Below are positions 1 to 7,814 of a stretch of 64,000 nucleotides of DNA, piece after piece. The first letter of the stretch is position 1. Each line of letters starts with the position of its first letter. The position numbers were made by a program, and so were the translations under genes. Source of the stretch: Arcticibacter tournemirensis (GTDB taxonomy: Bacteria > Bacteroidota > Bacteroidia > Sphingobacteriales > Sphingobacteriaceae); the NCBI RefSeq assembly GCF_006716645.1, contig NZ_VFPL01000001.1, positions 558,001 to 622,000 on the forward strand, given 5' to 3'. The notes below the pieces were generated by a model, which made no database searches, was not told the origin of the DNA, and saw only the letters and a list, made by a program, of their open reading frames with translations.

Positions 1-692
1 GCACTGTAGCAAACGATAGGAACCCACTCTGGCATATGATCATTACTGCCTATCACATTTGATGCAACAAGAGCAACATATATGATTCCCATTACTTTTT
101 GCGCATCATTTCCCCCGTGAGCAAAGCTTAAAGCAGCTGACGAAACCAATTGCAGTCGTTTAAACCATTTTTCTGCCGTTGAAGGCTTCGACCATCGGCT
201 AAGATTAATAATGATTAGCGTAATGATGACGGAAATGATCATACCTATGATTGGCGCAAGTACAATAAAAGAAAGGATCTTAAATACATAACCAAGATTC
301 AGCGCATCTACCGGTGTATAGCCGTTTAATAAAGCGTAGGTAATCCCCGCGCCGGCAAAGCCTCCGATAAGAGTATGGCTTGAGCTTGATGGTATGCCGT
401 AGTACCACGTAAAGAGATTCCACGTAATGGCGGCTACCAGTCCGGCAAGAATCACGTGCATGGTAATAAAGTTCTCAACTACCGTTTTTGCAACAGTGTT
501 GGCAACTTTATGATCATCAAAATAGAAATACGCTGCAAAATTGAAAAGTGCAGCCCAAAGAACAGCCTGAAAAGGCGATAATACTTTTGTAGAAACTACA
601 GTAGCAATGGAGTTTGCCGCATCGTGAAATCCGTTGATATAATCGAACAAAACTGCCAGGATAACGACAATCACTAAAAGGGTTGTAACCAT
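1..692 (-). CDS. Inorganic phosphate transporter, PiT family (C-terminal part outside window)
   Basis: The first 230 residues of a PiT-type low-affinity phosphate symporter are encoded on the minus strand, and the gene runs off the left edge. The reading frame starts at the ATG complementary to 690-692. Visible family signatures are the FDYINGFHDAANS motif near residue 15 and the second repeat SFAHGGNDAQK near the cut end, both characteristic of the PF01384 inverted-repeat architecture. Hydrophobic helices alternate throughout. It lies 19 nt behind the DUF47 gene, so the two are almost surely one operon, as in many bacteria. Expected role is phosphate (or metal-phosphate) uptake across the inner membrane. 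Family assignment is certain; substrate is inferred from the family. Confidence 0.95.
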   Translation of the reverse strand, partial: MVTTLLVIVVILAVLFDYINGFHDAANSIATVVSTKVLSPFQAVLWAALFNFAAYFYFDDHKVANTVAKTVVENFITMHVILAGLVAAITWNLFTWYYGIPSSSSHTLIGGFAGAGITYALLNGYTPVDALNLGYVFKILSFIVLAPIIGMIISVIITLIIINLSRWSKPSTAEKWFKRLQLVSSAALSFAHGGNDAQKVMGIIYVALVASNVIGSNDHMPEWVPIVCYS

Positions 693-711
693 TTTTAGTT
701 AATTTAAATTA

Positions 712-1359
712 TTAGGCGTTTTTAACAAGGATTGTTTCAAGAACGTTAGCTGCGTCTTCGCACTTATCCGTAGCGGTCTCAAGTGCAGAAAGAATTTCCT
801 TATATTTTATAATAAGTTTTGCGTCCTGCTCATATTCGAAAAGATCAGCAACGGCTCTGTCGAACACGTAATCCGCTTGATTCTCCATGCTGTTGATACG
901 CACGCAAGAATCAGTGATTACACGGATATTCTTTAAATTCTTTAGCTCACATACCGCTTTGTGTAAGTCCTGGCATCCCTGAAGAATCAGTTCCGACAAT
1001 TTCTGAACAGGAACTGTATTGTCGGTAATTTTATATAATTGCATCCTTGCTGCAGAGCCGTGAATGAAATCGGCTATATCATCGATCGCTGAAGCCAGTG
1101 CATGGATATCTTCGCGGTCAAAAGGAGTAATGAAGTTCTTTCCCATTTCAAGGAAGATTTGATGCGTGATATCATCGCCCACGTGCTCAAAATCTTCAAT
1201 GTTCTTGGTCAATTCCGTCTTACGGTTTAAATCATTCGTGTGAACAAGTTCGTTTAGAGCTTCTCCTAAGTTAATCAGGTTCCCGCTTGCCTTTTCAAAC
1301 AAAGGGAAAAATTTCCGGTCCTTCGGTACGAAATATTGGAAAATGCTGTTTAGTGACAT
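712..1359 (-). CDS. DUF47 family PhoU-like protein, PiT accessory
   Basis: This 215-residue, all-helical cytoplasmic protein belongs to the PhoU-like DUF47 family (PF01865). It shows the typical helical segments with FEHVGDDITHQ (about residue 57) and FDREDIHALASAIDDIADF (about 80-98), whose acidic E/DxxxD patterns bind metal clusters in PhoU-type proteins. Length matches the family (about 210-220). It is the first gene of the DUF47-PiT operon; the family commonly regulates or assists the adjacent Pit permease. A TAnnTTTG promoter word (TACTTTTG on the minus strand, complement of 1380-1387) sits 20 nt upstream of the ATG. Confidence 0.93.
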   Translation of the reverse strand: MSLNSIFQYFVPKDRKFFPLFEKASGNLINLGEALNELVHTNDLNRKTELTKNIEDFEHVGDDITHQIFLEMGKNFITPFDREDIHALASAIDDIADFIHGSAARMQLYKITDNTVPVQKLSELILQGCQDLHKAVCELKNLKNIRVITDSCVRINSMENQADYVFDRAVADLFEYEQDAKLIIKYKEILSALETATDKCEDAANVLETILVKNA

Positions 1360-1379
1360 ATTATATTTTTCGAATCATG

Positions 1380-1387
1380 CAAAAGTA
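1380..1387 (-). promoter_or_regulatory. Putative -7 element (TACTTTTG) for DUF47-PiT
   Basis: Exact match to the Bacteroidota -7 consensus TAnnTTTG, read on the minus strand, 20 nt before the DUF47 start codon. No clear -33 TTTG is visible at the expected spacing. Confidence 0.5.
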
Positions 1388-1465
1388 TCAATACAATGTT
1401 AACTTAATGTTAATTGTTAATAAAGCATTGCAAATGATATTTGTGAATGGTTCTCTTCCGCTGAC

Positions 1466-2506
1466 CTAAATGGGGAACGCTGCTTTAGCCCTGGCGAGTG
1501 TAAAGGCGAAGGTAGAACCCAGTCCCTCGGTACTTCTCACCGTTATGGTTTGCTGGTGTGCTTCCAGAATATGTTTCACTATTGCCAGTCCAAGTCCCGA
1601 TCCTCCGATCTGACGTGAGCGGCTCATGTCTGTCCTGAAGAAGCGCTCGAACAGCCTGGGCAGATATTTTTCCTCTATTCCAATCCCATCGTCTGTTACC
1701 TCCACTAAAATTTGATCATGCAGCTCAAAAGTTTTTATAGATGTAGTCCCATTTTCACGCCCATATTTGATTGAATTATCAATCAGGTTTATGAGTACCT
1801 GGCAAATCTTATCGCGGTCGGCGTTGACCCAGGTGGGCACATGATATTTATCTTTAAATACTAACTGTACTTTCTGGGTTCTGGCTTTTAGTTCCATTTG
1901 ATCTATAACTTCCTTTATAAGTGCTGTGAGATCGAACTTTTTATAGCTAAGCTGGATTTCACCGCTTTCCAGCTTTGAAATGGAGTCGAGGTCCTTTATA
2001 AGGAGGCTGAGGCGATCGATGTTCCTGGAAGCTTTTTCAAGGAATTGTTTGGCAAGTGCAGGGTCTTCCATAGCCTCGTCCTGTAAGGCTTCGATATAGC
2101 CCTGAACAGCAAAAAGAGGCGTTTTTAATTCATGAGATATGTTTCCAAGGAAGTCGCGTCTAAACTGCTCTTGTTGCTTTAAAGCATCTATCTCTATTTT
2201 TTTAACCCTTGCCCATTCCTTTACTTCAATTTCCACATCATTAATAGGGTCGTTACTTACGTACTCTCCTAATGCGTCTTTAAGATCTTTCCCGAGTTTG
2301 AGGTTGTGGATAAGTTTATAGATGAGTTTTATCTTACTGTATATATATCTCTCAATAAGGTAATAAAATACGATATAACAAATCACCAGAGTGATAACAA
2401 AGGTTATGGTCAGGTCATAAAAACTTCCCTGAAAGTAAAAGTTGACGATGGCTAACGTTAATGCAACTACAAACGCGTTAATAAATACTAATTCCCTGAG
2501 CTTCAT
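1466..2506 (-). CDS. Membrane sensor histidine kinase, PhoR-like
   Basis: A 346-residue kinase. Two transmembrane helices lie at about residues 5-25 and 33-53 with only a few residues between them, so there is almost no periplasmic sensor. A short linker leads to the DHp helix with phospho-acceptor H125 in the motif NISHELKTPLFAVQGY, and a complete HATPase_c domain follows (N box LINLIDNSIKYG, G1 DDGIGI, F box RLFERFFR, G2 GGSGLGLA). The H-box wording is that of Bacteroidota PhoR-type kinases. I chose the ATG at 2506; a GTG 30 nt upstream would overlap the preceding gene. No regulator is adjacent. Its position next to DUF47-PiT makes a phosphate-starvation role plausible, but that is inference. 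Confidence 0.9.
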   Translation of the reverse strand: MKLRELVFINAFVVALTLAIVNFYFQGSFYDLTITFVITLVICYIVFYYLIERYIYSKIKLIYKLIHNLKLGKDLKDALGEYVSNDPINDVEIEVKEWARVKKIEIDALKQQEQFRRDFLGNISHELKTPLFAVQGYIEALQDEAMEDPALAKQFLEKASRNIDRLSLLIKDLDSISKLESGEIQLSYKKFDLTALIKEVIDQMELKARTQKVQLVFKDKYHVPTWVNADRDKICQVLINLIDNSIKYGRENGTTSIKTFELHDQILVEVTDDGIGIEEKYLPRLFERFFRTDMSRSRQIGGSGLGLAIVKHILEAHQQTITVRSTEGLGSTFAFTLARAKAAFPI

Positions 2507-2517
2507 ATACAATAATA

Positions 2518-3171
2518 CTACTTTTCTCCGTTCCACTCGGCATAAAACTGCTCAAGAAATTTTTCCATGAAGCGGTGTCGTTCCTCAGCCCGAATCTTTC
2601 CTGACTCAGTATTCATCTTGTCTTTTAGCAGTAGTAGTTTTTCGTAAAAGTGATTGATAGTGGGAGCTGTACTTTTTTTGTACTCCTCCTTCGTCATCGA
2701 AAGGTTAGGTGGAATTTCAGGATTATACAACTCACGGTTCTTATACCCTCCATAAGTAAATGCCCGCGCTAGCCCTATAGCTCCAATGGCATCCAAACGG
2801 TCGGCATCCTGAACAATTTCGAGCTCTTTCGAGCGGAAATTGATTTTTCCAAGACTTGATTTCCACGACATGTTTCTTATGATTTGTTCCACGTGGAAAA
2901 TAACATCGTCTTCTAAATCAATTGATTTTAAAAATGTAACAGCAGTGGCGGGACCAATTTCTTCATCCCCGTTGTGAAATTTGGGATCAGCGATATCATG
3001 CAATAGGGCAGCGAGCTCTACGATCAGGAGGTCGGCCTTTTCGGTTGATGCCAGGTTTATAGCTGTTTTCCATACGCGTTCTATATGCCACCAGTCATGT
3101 CCGCTCTCTGCGCCTTTTAACGAGTCCTTTACGAAAGCGATGGTCTGTTCAATGATAATTGTTCTGTTCAC
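2518..3171 (-). CDS. HD-domain metal-dependent phosphohydrolase, YedJ-like
   Basis: A 217-residue soluble HD-superfamily protein. The metal ligands are visible as H26 D-type GHDWWHIERVW near the N terminus, then ALLHDIADPKF (the HD pair, about residue 57), and a later EIVQDADRLDAIGAIGLAR (about residue 135) containing the distal Asp. This arrangement matches the YedJ/PF01966 subfamily of about 210-230 residues. The substrate is unknown; family members act on phosphorylated nucleotides or similar metabolites. It ends 11 nt before the PhoR-like kinase, so the two are probably cotranscribed. A functional link is not evident from sequence. Confidence 0.85.
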   Translation of the reverse strand: MNRTIIIEQTIAFVKDSLKGAESGHDWWHIERVWKTAINLASTEKADLLIVELAALLHDIADPKFHNGDEEIGPATAVTFLKSIDLEDDVIFHVEQIIRNMSWKSSLGKINFRSKELEIVQDADRLDAIGAIGLARAFTYGGYKNRELYNPEIPPNLSMTKEEYKKSTAPTINHFYEKLLLLKDKMNTESGKIRAEERHRFMEKFLEQFYAEWNGEK

Positions 3172-3198
3172 GCCCCAAAAATACGTATTGCGAGGCGA

Positions 3199-4173
3199 CT
3201 ATAGATTGACTATCAGAGCAGAATTAAACTTTGAAGGAATTTGTACGTGCGGAATATGACCCACTCCTTCGAATTCCACCAGTTTAGCGCCTGGAATCTT
3301 TGCTGCTATCTGTTTACCGAGCACTTTGTATTGACCGTGTTTCGCTTGTTCTTCCTTTGAAAGTAAACCTTTGCCTACAATGGTTTTATCTTCAATACCT
3401 ATGAACAATACCGTCGGAACTTTAAGATTGAGATATTCATAAACCACGGGTTGTTCATAGATCATGGTAAACGTCATGGCGGATACCTTTGCATAGCGTG
3501 GAAAGTCGACACTGTTTACTACACCCGCTGCAATTTTTACAAGATAATCATATTCAGGCCTCCATTCGGGGAAATACGACGACTGATAATACCTTTTCAC
3601 GCTTTCAGCCGAGGTTTTGAGTTCATTTTTATACTGTTCTTCTGTTGTAATGTAGGGAACAAACGTTCGATAGTCTTCAAACCCTATAGGATTCTCAAGC
3701 AGCAATTTCGTTGTTGTCTCAGGATATTGCAAGGCAAAACGGGTGGCAAGCATACCTCCCATAGAGTGACCCAAAACAGCAGTTTTCGCTATGCCTAAAG
3801 TATCGAGGAGCTGTTTGCTGAATTTTGCAAGAAGGTGGAAGCTATAGTGAATGAATGGCTTCGACGATTTTCCAAAGCCTATTTGATCGGGAACTATTAC
3901 CCTGTACCCTTTATTTGTTAGCGATTTAATAACGTCTTTCCAGTAATATCCGGCAAAGTTTTTACCGTGAAAGAGCATGATGGTTTTTCCGTTCGTGCTA
4001 GCTGGTTTAATGTCCATATACGCCATGCGGATATCCTGGCCCTCTGCAGTTAGATTGATAAATTTAACGGGATGGGGATACTTTACGTTCTCAAGAGTAA
4101 TTGAAAGTGTGTCTGTTTGTGCAAGCAATGCGGCAGGAGCTAACAGAATCAAGAGGATCAATATCTTTCTCAT
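3199..4173 (-). CDS. Exported alpha/beta hydrolase
   Basis: A 324-residue alpha/beta-hydrolase with an N-terminal signal peptide ending near LLAQ (residue 19), so it should act in the periplasm. The oxyanion HG motif (MLFHGKNFAGYYW), the nucleophile elbow GHSMGG (about residue 139), a late acidic region (FIGIEDKTIVG) and the catalytic His in GVGHIPH complete the triad. The fold resembles epoxide-hydrolase or proline-iminopeptidase-like serine hydrolases; the lid differs and the substrate cannot be named. It is the last gene before the HD-kinase pair on the same strand (27 nt gap). Confidence 0.88.
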   Translation of the reverse strand: MRKILILLILLAPAALLAQTDTLSITLENVKYPHPVKFINLTAEGQDIRMAYMDIKPASTNGKTIMLFHGKNFAGYYWKDVIKSLTNKGYRVIVPDQIGFGKSSKPFIHYSFHLLAKFSKQLLDTLGIAKTAVLGHSMGGMLATRFALQYPETTTKLLLENPIGFEDYRTFVPYITTEEQYKNELKTSAESVKRYYQSSYFPEWRPEYDYLVKIAAGVVNSVDFPRYAKVSAMTFTMIYEQPVVYEYLNLKVPTVLFIGIEDKTIVGKGLLSKEEQAKHGQYKVLGKQIAAKIPGAKLVEFEGVGHIPHVQIPSKFNSALIVNL

Positions 4174-4219
4174 AATCTTTTTAACTGATACATGCCTGGA
4201 AAGTTTCTCCGTTTTCAGG

Positions 4220-4269
4220 AGATCTCAAAACAAAGCTCCGGATATTGTCGGAGGTTTGTTTTGAGATCT
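4220..4269 (-). terminator. Long perfect hairpin downstream of the TonB receptor gene
   Basis: Arms 4220-4234 and 4255-4269 (AGATCTCAAAACAAA and its exact complement) are extended by a nearly perfect 6-bp inner stem around an 8-nt loop. It begins 5 nt after the receptor stop codon. Read on the minus strand the hairpin is not followed by a strong U run, so it may work as a bidirectional terminator, a Rho-blocking 3' end or an RNA-stability stem. Confidence 0.7.
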
Positions 4270-4273
4270 TCGG

Positions 4274-6577
4274 CTATTTTACGCCGCTTAGCACCAAAGG
4301 TACGAATAGGCCGAAGGATATATTTCGTCCCGGATTCAGGAAACCATCGTTTTTAAACCGGCTTAAATGATCGATATACGCTTTATCAAACAGGTTATTT
4401 GCGGAAACACTGAGCTGGAGTGTTTGTGACCCTAATTTAACGGTGGTGCCAAACGAAGCATTCACCAGCGTATAAGCAGGACTTGGGGTTTCCAGCACAT
4501 CCACGTGGTTTTGTTTAAACACGTTGTCTAAACCTATAGAGAACCAGGTGTTCTGAAGGTTTTTAAACTCTGGCTCAAAACGGAGTTCGTTTCGTAGTAC
4601 CGGAGCAGGAGTAAAAGGCAGGTTGTCTTTAGTCGAATTATTCCTTGCTCGTGTTAGCGAGAAGCTGTTTTCAAAGTGGATGAGTGAAACAGGGTGCAGT
4701 GTTAACCCTGCTTCAAAGCCATAAAGGTTAGCATTGTCCTGCACGTAATGATAAACCTCATGGTCGTCGATGATCTCATTATCACTAAGGCGCCGCAGAT
4801 AAATATACTGATGAATATAGTTGTTATACGCGTTCAGGAAGATATTCATTTTGCTGGTATGGTACGAGACAGCAGCGTCGGCGTAAATACTTCTTTCGGG
4901 ATCGAGGTTTGGATTGCCTTTTTCGTATCGGGCGGTTCCTTCATGAATTCCGTCGGTACTCAATTCTGCAACATTAGGCGCCCTGAATGCGCTTCCTATA
5001 TTGGCTTTTAAATTGAACGTTGAGTTAATTTCATGGGTGAAGCCGATAGCGCCGCTGATGTTTGAGAAGTTATTTGAGAAAGCCGAAAACTTTGGCTCAC
5101 CTTCTTCCTCCATTTGCTTGCCGTCTATATTGCGGTAGTCGAATCGTAGTCCGGCATTGAATGTAGTATTCGTCCAGGTTTTCTTCGTATATGCAAAAGC
5201 GCCGAGGTCATAGCTGTCATAATCGGGCACCAATAACTCTTCTGCCTTGTTCTTGTTATTTTGAAAAGCCCCTGATACACCGATTACCCGTTCCCAGCTA
5301 TTGAGTTCTTTAAAGTAGTATTTCAGATCATAACTATATGTTTTCAGGTCGAAGAACAAGCTTGGATCGGTTTCACTTTCCTCAAGTTCTCTTCTTTGGT
5401 TGTTCTGAAAGGCTATGGTTGAACGTAATTTACCCTCACCCAATAGTACATAACTGTTTAAAGCTGCTTTATAGTGTCTTATGTCCTGCAGGGGCGTAAA
5501 GAGGTTCCGTGTTTTGTACAGCGATGGGCTCATTACAGTCCCTTCTTCTCCTTCTTCTTCCGGTTCCAGAATAAATTGTCCTGATTCGTTGCGTTCAAAT
5601 TCGGGCAACCCTAATTTTTGTCTGAAACTCGACAAGTCGAGGTGTACATAGCCCCATGCTTTATTGAAACCGATCTGGCTGCTCAGATTAGTTTCATGAA
5701 ATCCGCTGTTAGGGAGGCGGTAGTCGGGCGTGTTGTAACCAAATGCATTTTTATAAGAACCTCTGCCTCTCCAGACAAAGCCATTGCTATTTCCCTCAAT
5801 CATTGCAGAGGTACCGCTTAAACCGTTATTGGTTGCATAGTTTGTAAGGAATTCGCCTTTGATCTCACCCTCTGATGGCGGCAGAGGATCAATAATGTTA
5901 ATTACGCCACCCATGGCATCAGAGCCGTAAAGCAGACTGGCAGCGCCGCGTAAAACCTCAACACGATCGGCACGATACTGGTCAATTTCTATCCCATGTT
6001 CATCTCCCCACTGCTGCCCTTCCTGTTTCACTCCATCGGATAGCGTGATCACTCTGTTATAGCTCATGCCTCTGATAACAGGCTTTGATATAGCTGCACC
6101 TGTGGTGATCTGCGATACACCCGGTATTCTTGAAATAGCATCAACAATATTATTAGATGGCAAGCGTAATAAATCTGCTTTATTGACTACAGCGACCGAA
6201 GTGCTGTTTTTTGTATTCATAGAACTGTTCAAAGTTCCTGTTACTACTACTTCCTGAACTTCGATAACACTTTTTTCCAATTTGAAATCAACCGAAGCCA
6301 GGCTAGTCGTATTAATTGTTTGTACAACCGATTTATAGCCTATAAATTTCACTTCGATCAGAAATCGCCCCTTTGAAGGGAGAGACGGAAAGTGGTATTC
6401 TCCGTTTTGATTGCTTACCACAGAGATTCGTAATTCAGGAATCGAAAGTGTAGCACCGGCCAGGGGAGCCTGTGTATCAGCATCTGTTACACGGCCTTTG
6501 ATGGCTGGAATATCAGCCATAGTATCAAAGCTGCTTAATAATATAAATAATGATATGAATAATGAATAAAGTTTCAT
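4274..6577 (-). CDS. TonB-dependent outer-membrane receptor with CarboxypepD-regulatory-like N-domain
   Basis: A 767-residue receptor starting at the ATG at 6577; the open frame extends 58 codons further upstream but only from this ATG is there a signal peptide (MKLYSLFISLFILLSS). Order of parts: signal peptide, carboxypeptidase-regulatory-like beta-sandwich (about 25-105, IKGRVTDADTQAPLAGATL), TonB-box/plug (about 115-235, VEVLRGAASLLYGSDAMGG), then the 22-strand barrel ending in an aromatic-terminated strand. An acidic loop with EPEEEGEEG lies near residue 340. No SusD partner is present, which argues against glycan uptake. The small Cys/His-rich exported protein directly upstream suggests a metal ion or metal chelate as substrate. 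That substrate call is inference. Confidence 0.9.
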   Translation of the reverse strand: MKLYSLFISLFILLSSFDTMADIPAIKGRVTDADTQAPLAGATLSIPELRISVVSNQNGEYHFPSLPSKGRFLIEVKFIGYKSVVQTINTTSLASVDFKLEKSVIEVQEVVVTGTLNSSMNTKNSTSVAVVNKADLLRLPSNNIVDAISRIPGVSQITTGAAISKPVIRGMSYNRVITLSDGVKQEGQQWGDEHGIEIDQYRADRVEVLRGAASLLYGSDAMGGVINIIDPLPPSEGEIKGEFLTNYATNNGLSGTSAMIEGNSNGFVWRGRGSYKNAFGYNTPDYRLPNSGFHETNLSSQIGFNKAWGYVHLDLSSFRQKLGLPEFERNESGQFILEPEEEGEEGTVMSPSLYKTRNLFTPLQDIRHYKAALNSYVLLGEGKLRSTIAFQNNQRRELEESETDPSLFFDLKTYSYDLKYYFKELNSWERVIGVSGAFQNNKNKAEELLVPDYDSYDLGAFAYTKKTWTNTTFNAGLRFDYRNIDGKQMEEEGEPKFSAFSNNFSNISGAIGFTHEINSTFNLKANIGSAFRAPNVAELSTDGIHEGTARYEKGNPNLDPERSIYADAAVSYHTSKMNIFLNAYNNYIHQYIYLRRLSDNEIIDDHEVYHYVQDNANLYGFEAGLTLHPVSLIHFENSFSLTRARNNSTKDNLPFTPAPVLRNELRFEPEFKNLQNTWFSIGLDNVFKQNHVDVLETPSPAYTLVNASFGTTVKLGSQTLQLSVSANNLFDKAYIDHLSRFKNDGFLNPGRNISFGLFVPLVLSGVK

Positions 6578-6705
6578 GTTACACTTGTATGGAATATGAT
6601 GTATGAACCAGAACCATGATGATTCTGCTGCATTCAATAAAATTATGAAGGGGGCCAAATGGCAAATATGAAATGATCCCAGACAGGTGAGCCGGGAATA
6701 CGGTA

Positions 6706-7047
6706 TTATTTTGACGGAGGTCCCCGCAGGAGCAGGACAAGCCGCTCGCAAACGTAACCAATAGCTTTGTTTTCAGTTAAAATGCGTACAAACGGCACTT
6801 CAAGAGACAACTCAGTACTTATAGCTGGTTCAGTAGCTTCTTTTTGTAAATGAGCAGAACATACCCAGCACGATGATGTATTAGAAACGTGAGATTTGTG
6901 AGTACAAACCCCATGCTTACCTGAATCGTGACAAGCGACTTCAGCTTTATGGTCGTGGAAAAAATCAAGGGAAACCGTTATCGCCGAGAAGTACAGCAAT
7001 AAACAGAAGGAGAGTGCTACCTTAACCGATGTTTTTTTCCGCATCAT
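6706..7047 (-). CDS. Small exported Cys/His-rich protein upstream of TonB receptor
   Basis: A 113-residue protein with a hydrophobic N-terminal signal or anchor (about residues 9-28), then a Cys/His-rich segment FFHDHKAEVACHDSGKHG continuing through CTHKSH to CWVCSAHL, and a C-terminal LLLRGPPSK tail. The spacing HxH, CH, CxH, CxxC looks like a soft-metal binding site. Small proteins of this shape, with an RGPP or RAPP end, often accompany metal-related TonB receptors, as DUF2946 proteins do in Proteobacteria. Homology to DUF2946 itself cannot be claimed by eye. It sits 128 nt ahead of the receptor start, most likely in the same transcript. A function in metal scavenging or sensing is inference. 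Confidence 0.75.
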   Translation of the reverse strand: MMRKKTSVKVALSFCLLLYFSAITVSLDFFHDHKAEVACHDSGKHGVCTHKSHVSNTSSCWVCSAHLQKEATEPAISTELSLEVPFVRILTENKAIGYVCERLVLLLRGPPSK

Positions 7048-7079
7048 GTGAATGCAGCAAAGTTACATTAAAAATTGAG

Positions 7080-7769
7080 TTAGTTCACAATTAGTTTGTA
7101 GCCTTTTCCGTGTACATTGATAATTTCTACTTTAGGGTCGTCTTTAAGGTATTTTCGTAGTTTGCTAAGGAACACATCCATACTCCGGCCGTTAAAATAG
7201 TTATCGTCGTGCCAGATGCTTAAAAGTGCTTCCTCCCTGGTAAGGACATTGTTCTTTTTGAGACACAGCAACCGCAGCAATTCAGCCTCCTTTGTCGATA
7301 CTTTTTGCTGGAAGTCATCCTTTTTTATTACCTGTGTGGTGTAGTCGAATATATAATTCCCAATCTGAAATTTGCTTTGTTCCTCCTGTTTGCTTTCCTG
7401 GTTGGAAACCCTTTTGAGCAACGCGTTGATTCGCAACAGCAATTCTTCAATCCTAAACGGCTTGGTTATGTAATCATCGCCGCCGAGATTAAAGGCCTCA
7501 GATTTGTCTTCGATCATAGTTTTGGCAGTCGCAAAAATGATCGGGATAACCGGGTTTATTCTGCGTATATCCTTTCCTAACGAGAATCCATCTTTCTTTG
7601 GCATCATTACATCCAGAATGCAAAGGTCAAAACTTTCCTTGTTGAACAATTCCAAACCTTCTTCGCCGTCTTTCGCTAAAACAACTTCGTATTTACCTTT
7701 TAGTTGTAAGTAATCTTGAAGCAGCAATCCGAGGTTAGGATCATCCTCTACCAGTAAAATTTTTTTCAT
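7080..7769 (-). CDS. OmpR/PhoB-family response regulator
   Basis: A 229-residue DNA-binding regulator. The receiver domain (1-120) has the acidic pair D9-D10, phospho-acceptor D53 (CILDVMMPKKDG) and K103 (YITKPF). The C-terminal winged-helix domain (about 130-229) shows the TKEAELLRLLCL and GRSMDVFLSKLRKYL motifs of the Trans_reg_C family, ending in HGKGYKLIVN. It lies 45 nt downstream of its likely kinase, forming a two-component pair that ends immediately before the metal-type TonB operon on the same strand. Control of that operon is possible but unproven. Confidence 0.95.
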   Translation of the reverse strand: MKKILLVEDDPNLGLLLQDYLQLKGKYEVVLAKDGEEGLELFNKESFDLCILDVMMPKKDGFSLGKDIRRINPVIPIIFATAKTMIEDKSEAFNLGGDDYITKPFRIEELLLRINALLKRVSNQESKQEEQSKFQIGNYIFDYTTQVIKKDDFQQKVSTKEAELLRLLCLKKNNVLTREEALLSIWHDDNYFNGRSMDVFLSKLRKYLKDDPKVEIINVHGKGYKLIVN

Positions 7770-7814
7770 TGCATATATAAAATTGGATTGTTAAACCTTT
7801 CTTTCATCATTATA

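Noticed and set aside
6578-6751. N-terminal extension of the TonB receptor
   Set aside because: The extra 58 codons have no signal-peptide or plug features and overlap the end of the upstream small gene; the ATG at 6577 gives a proper signal peptide.
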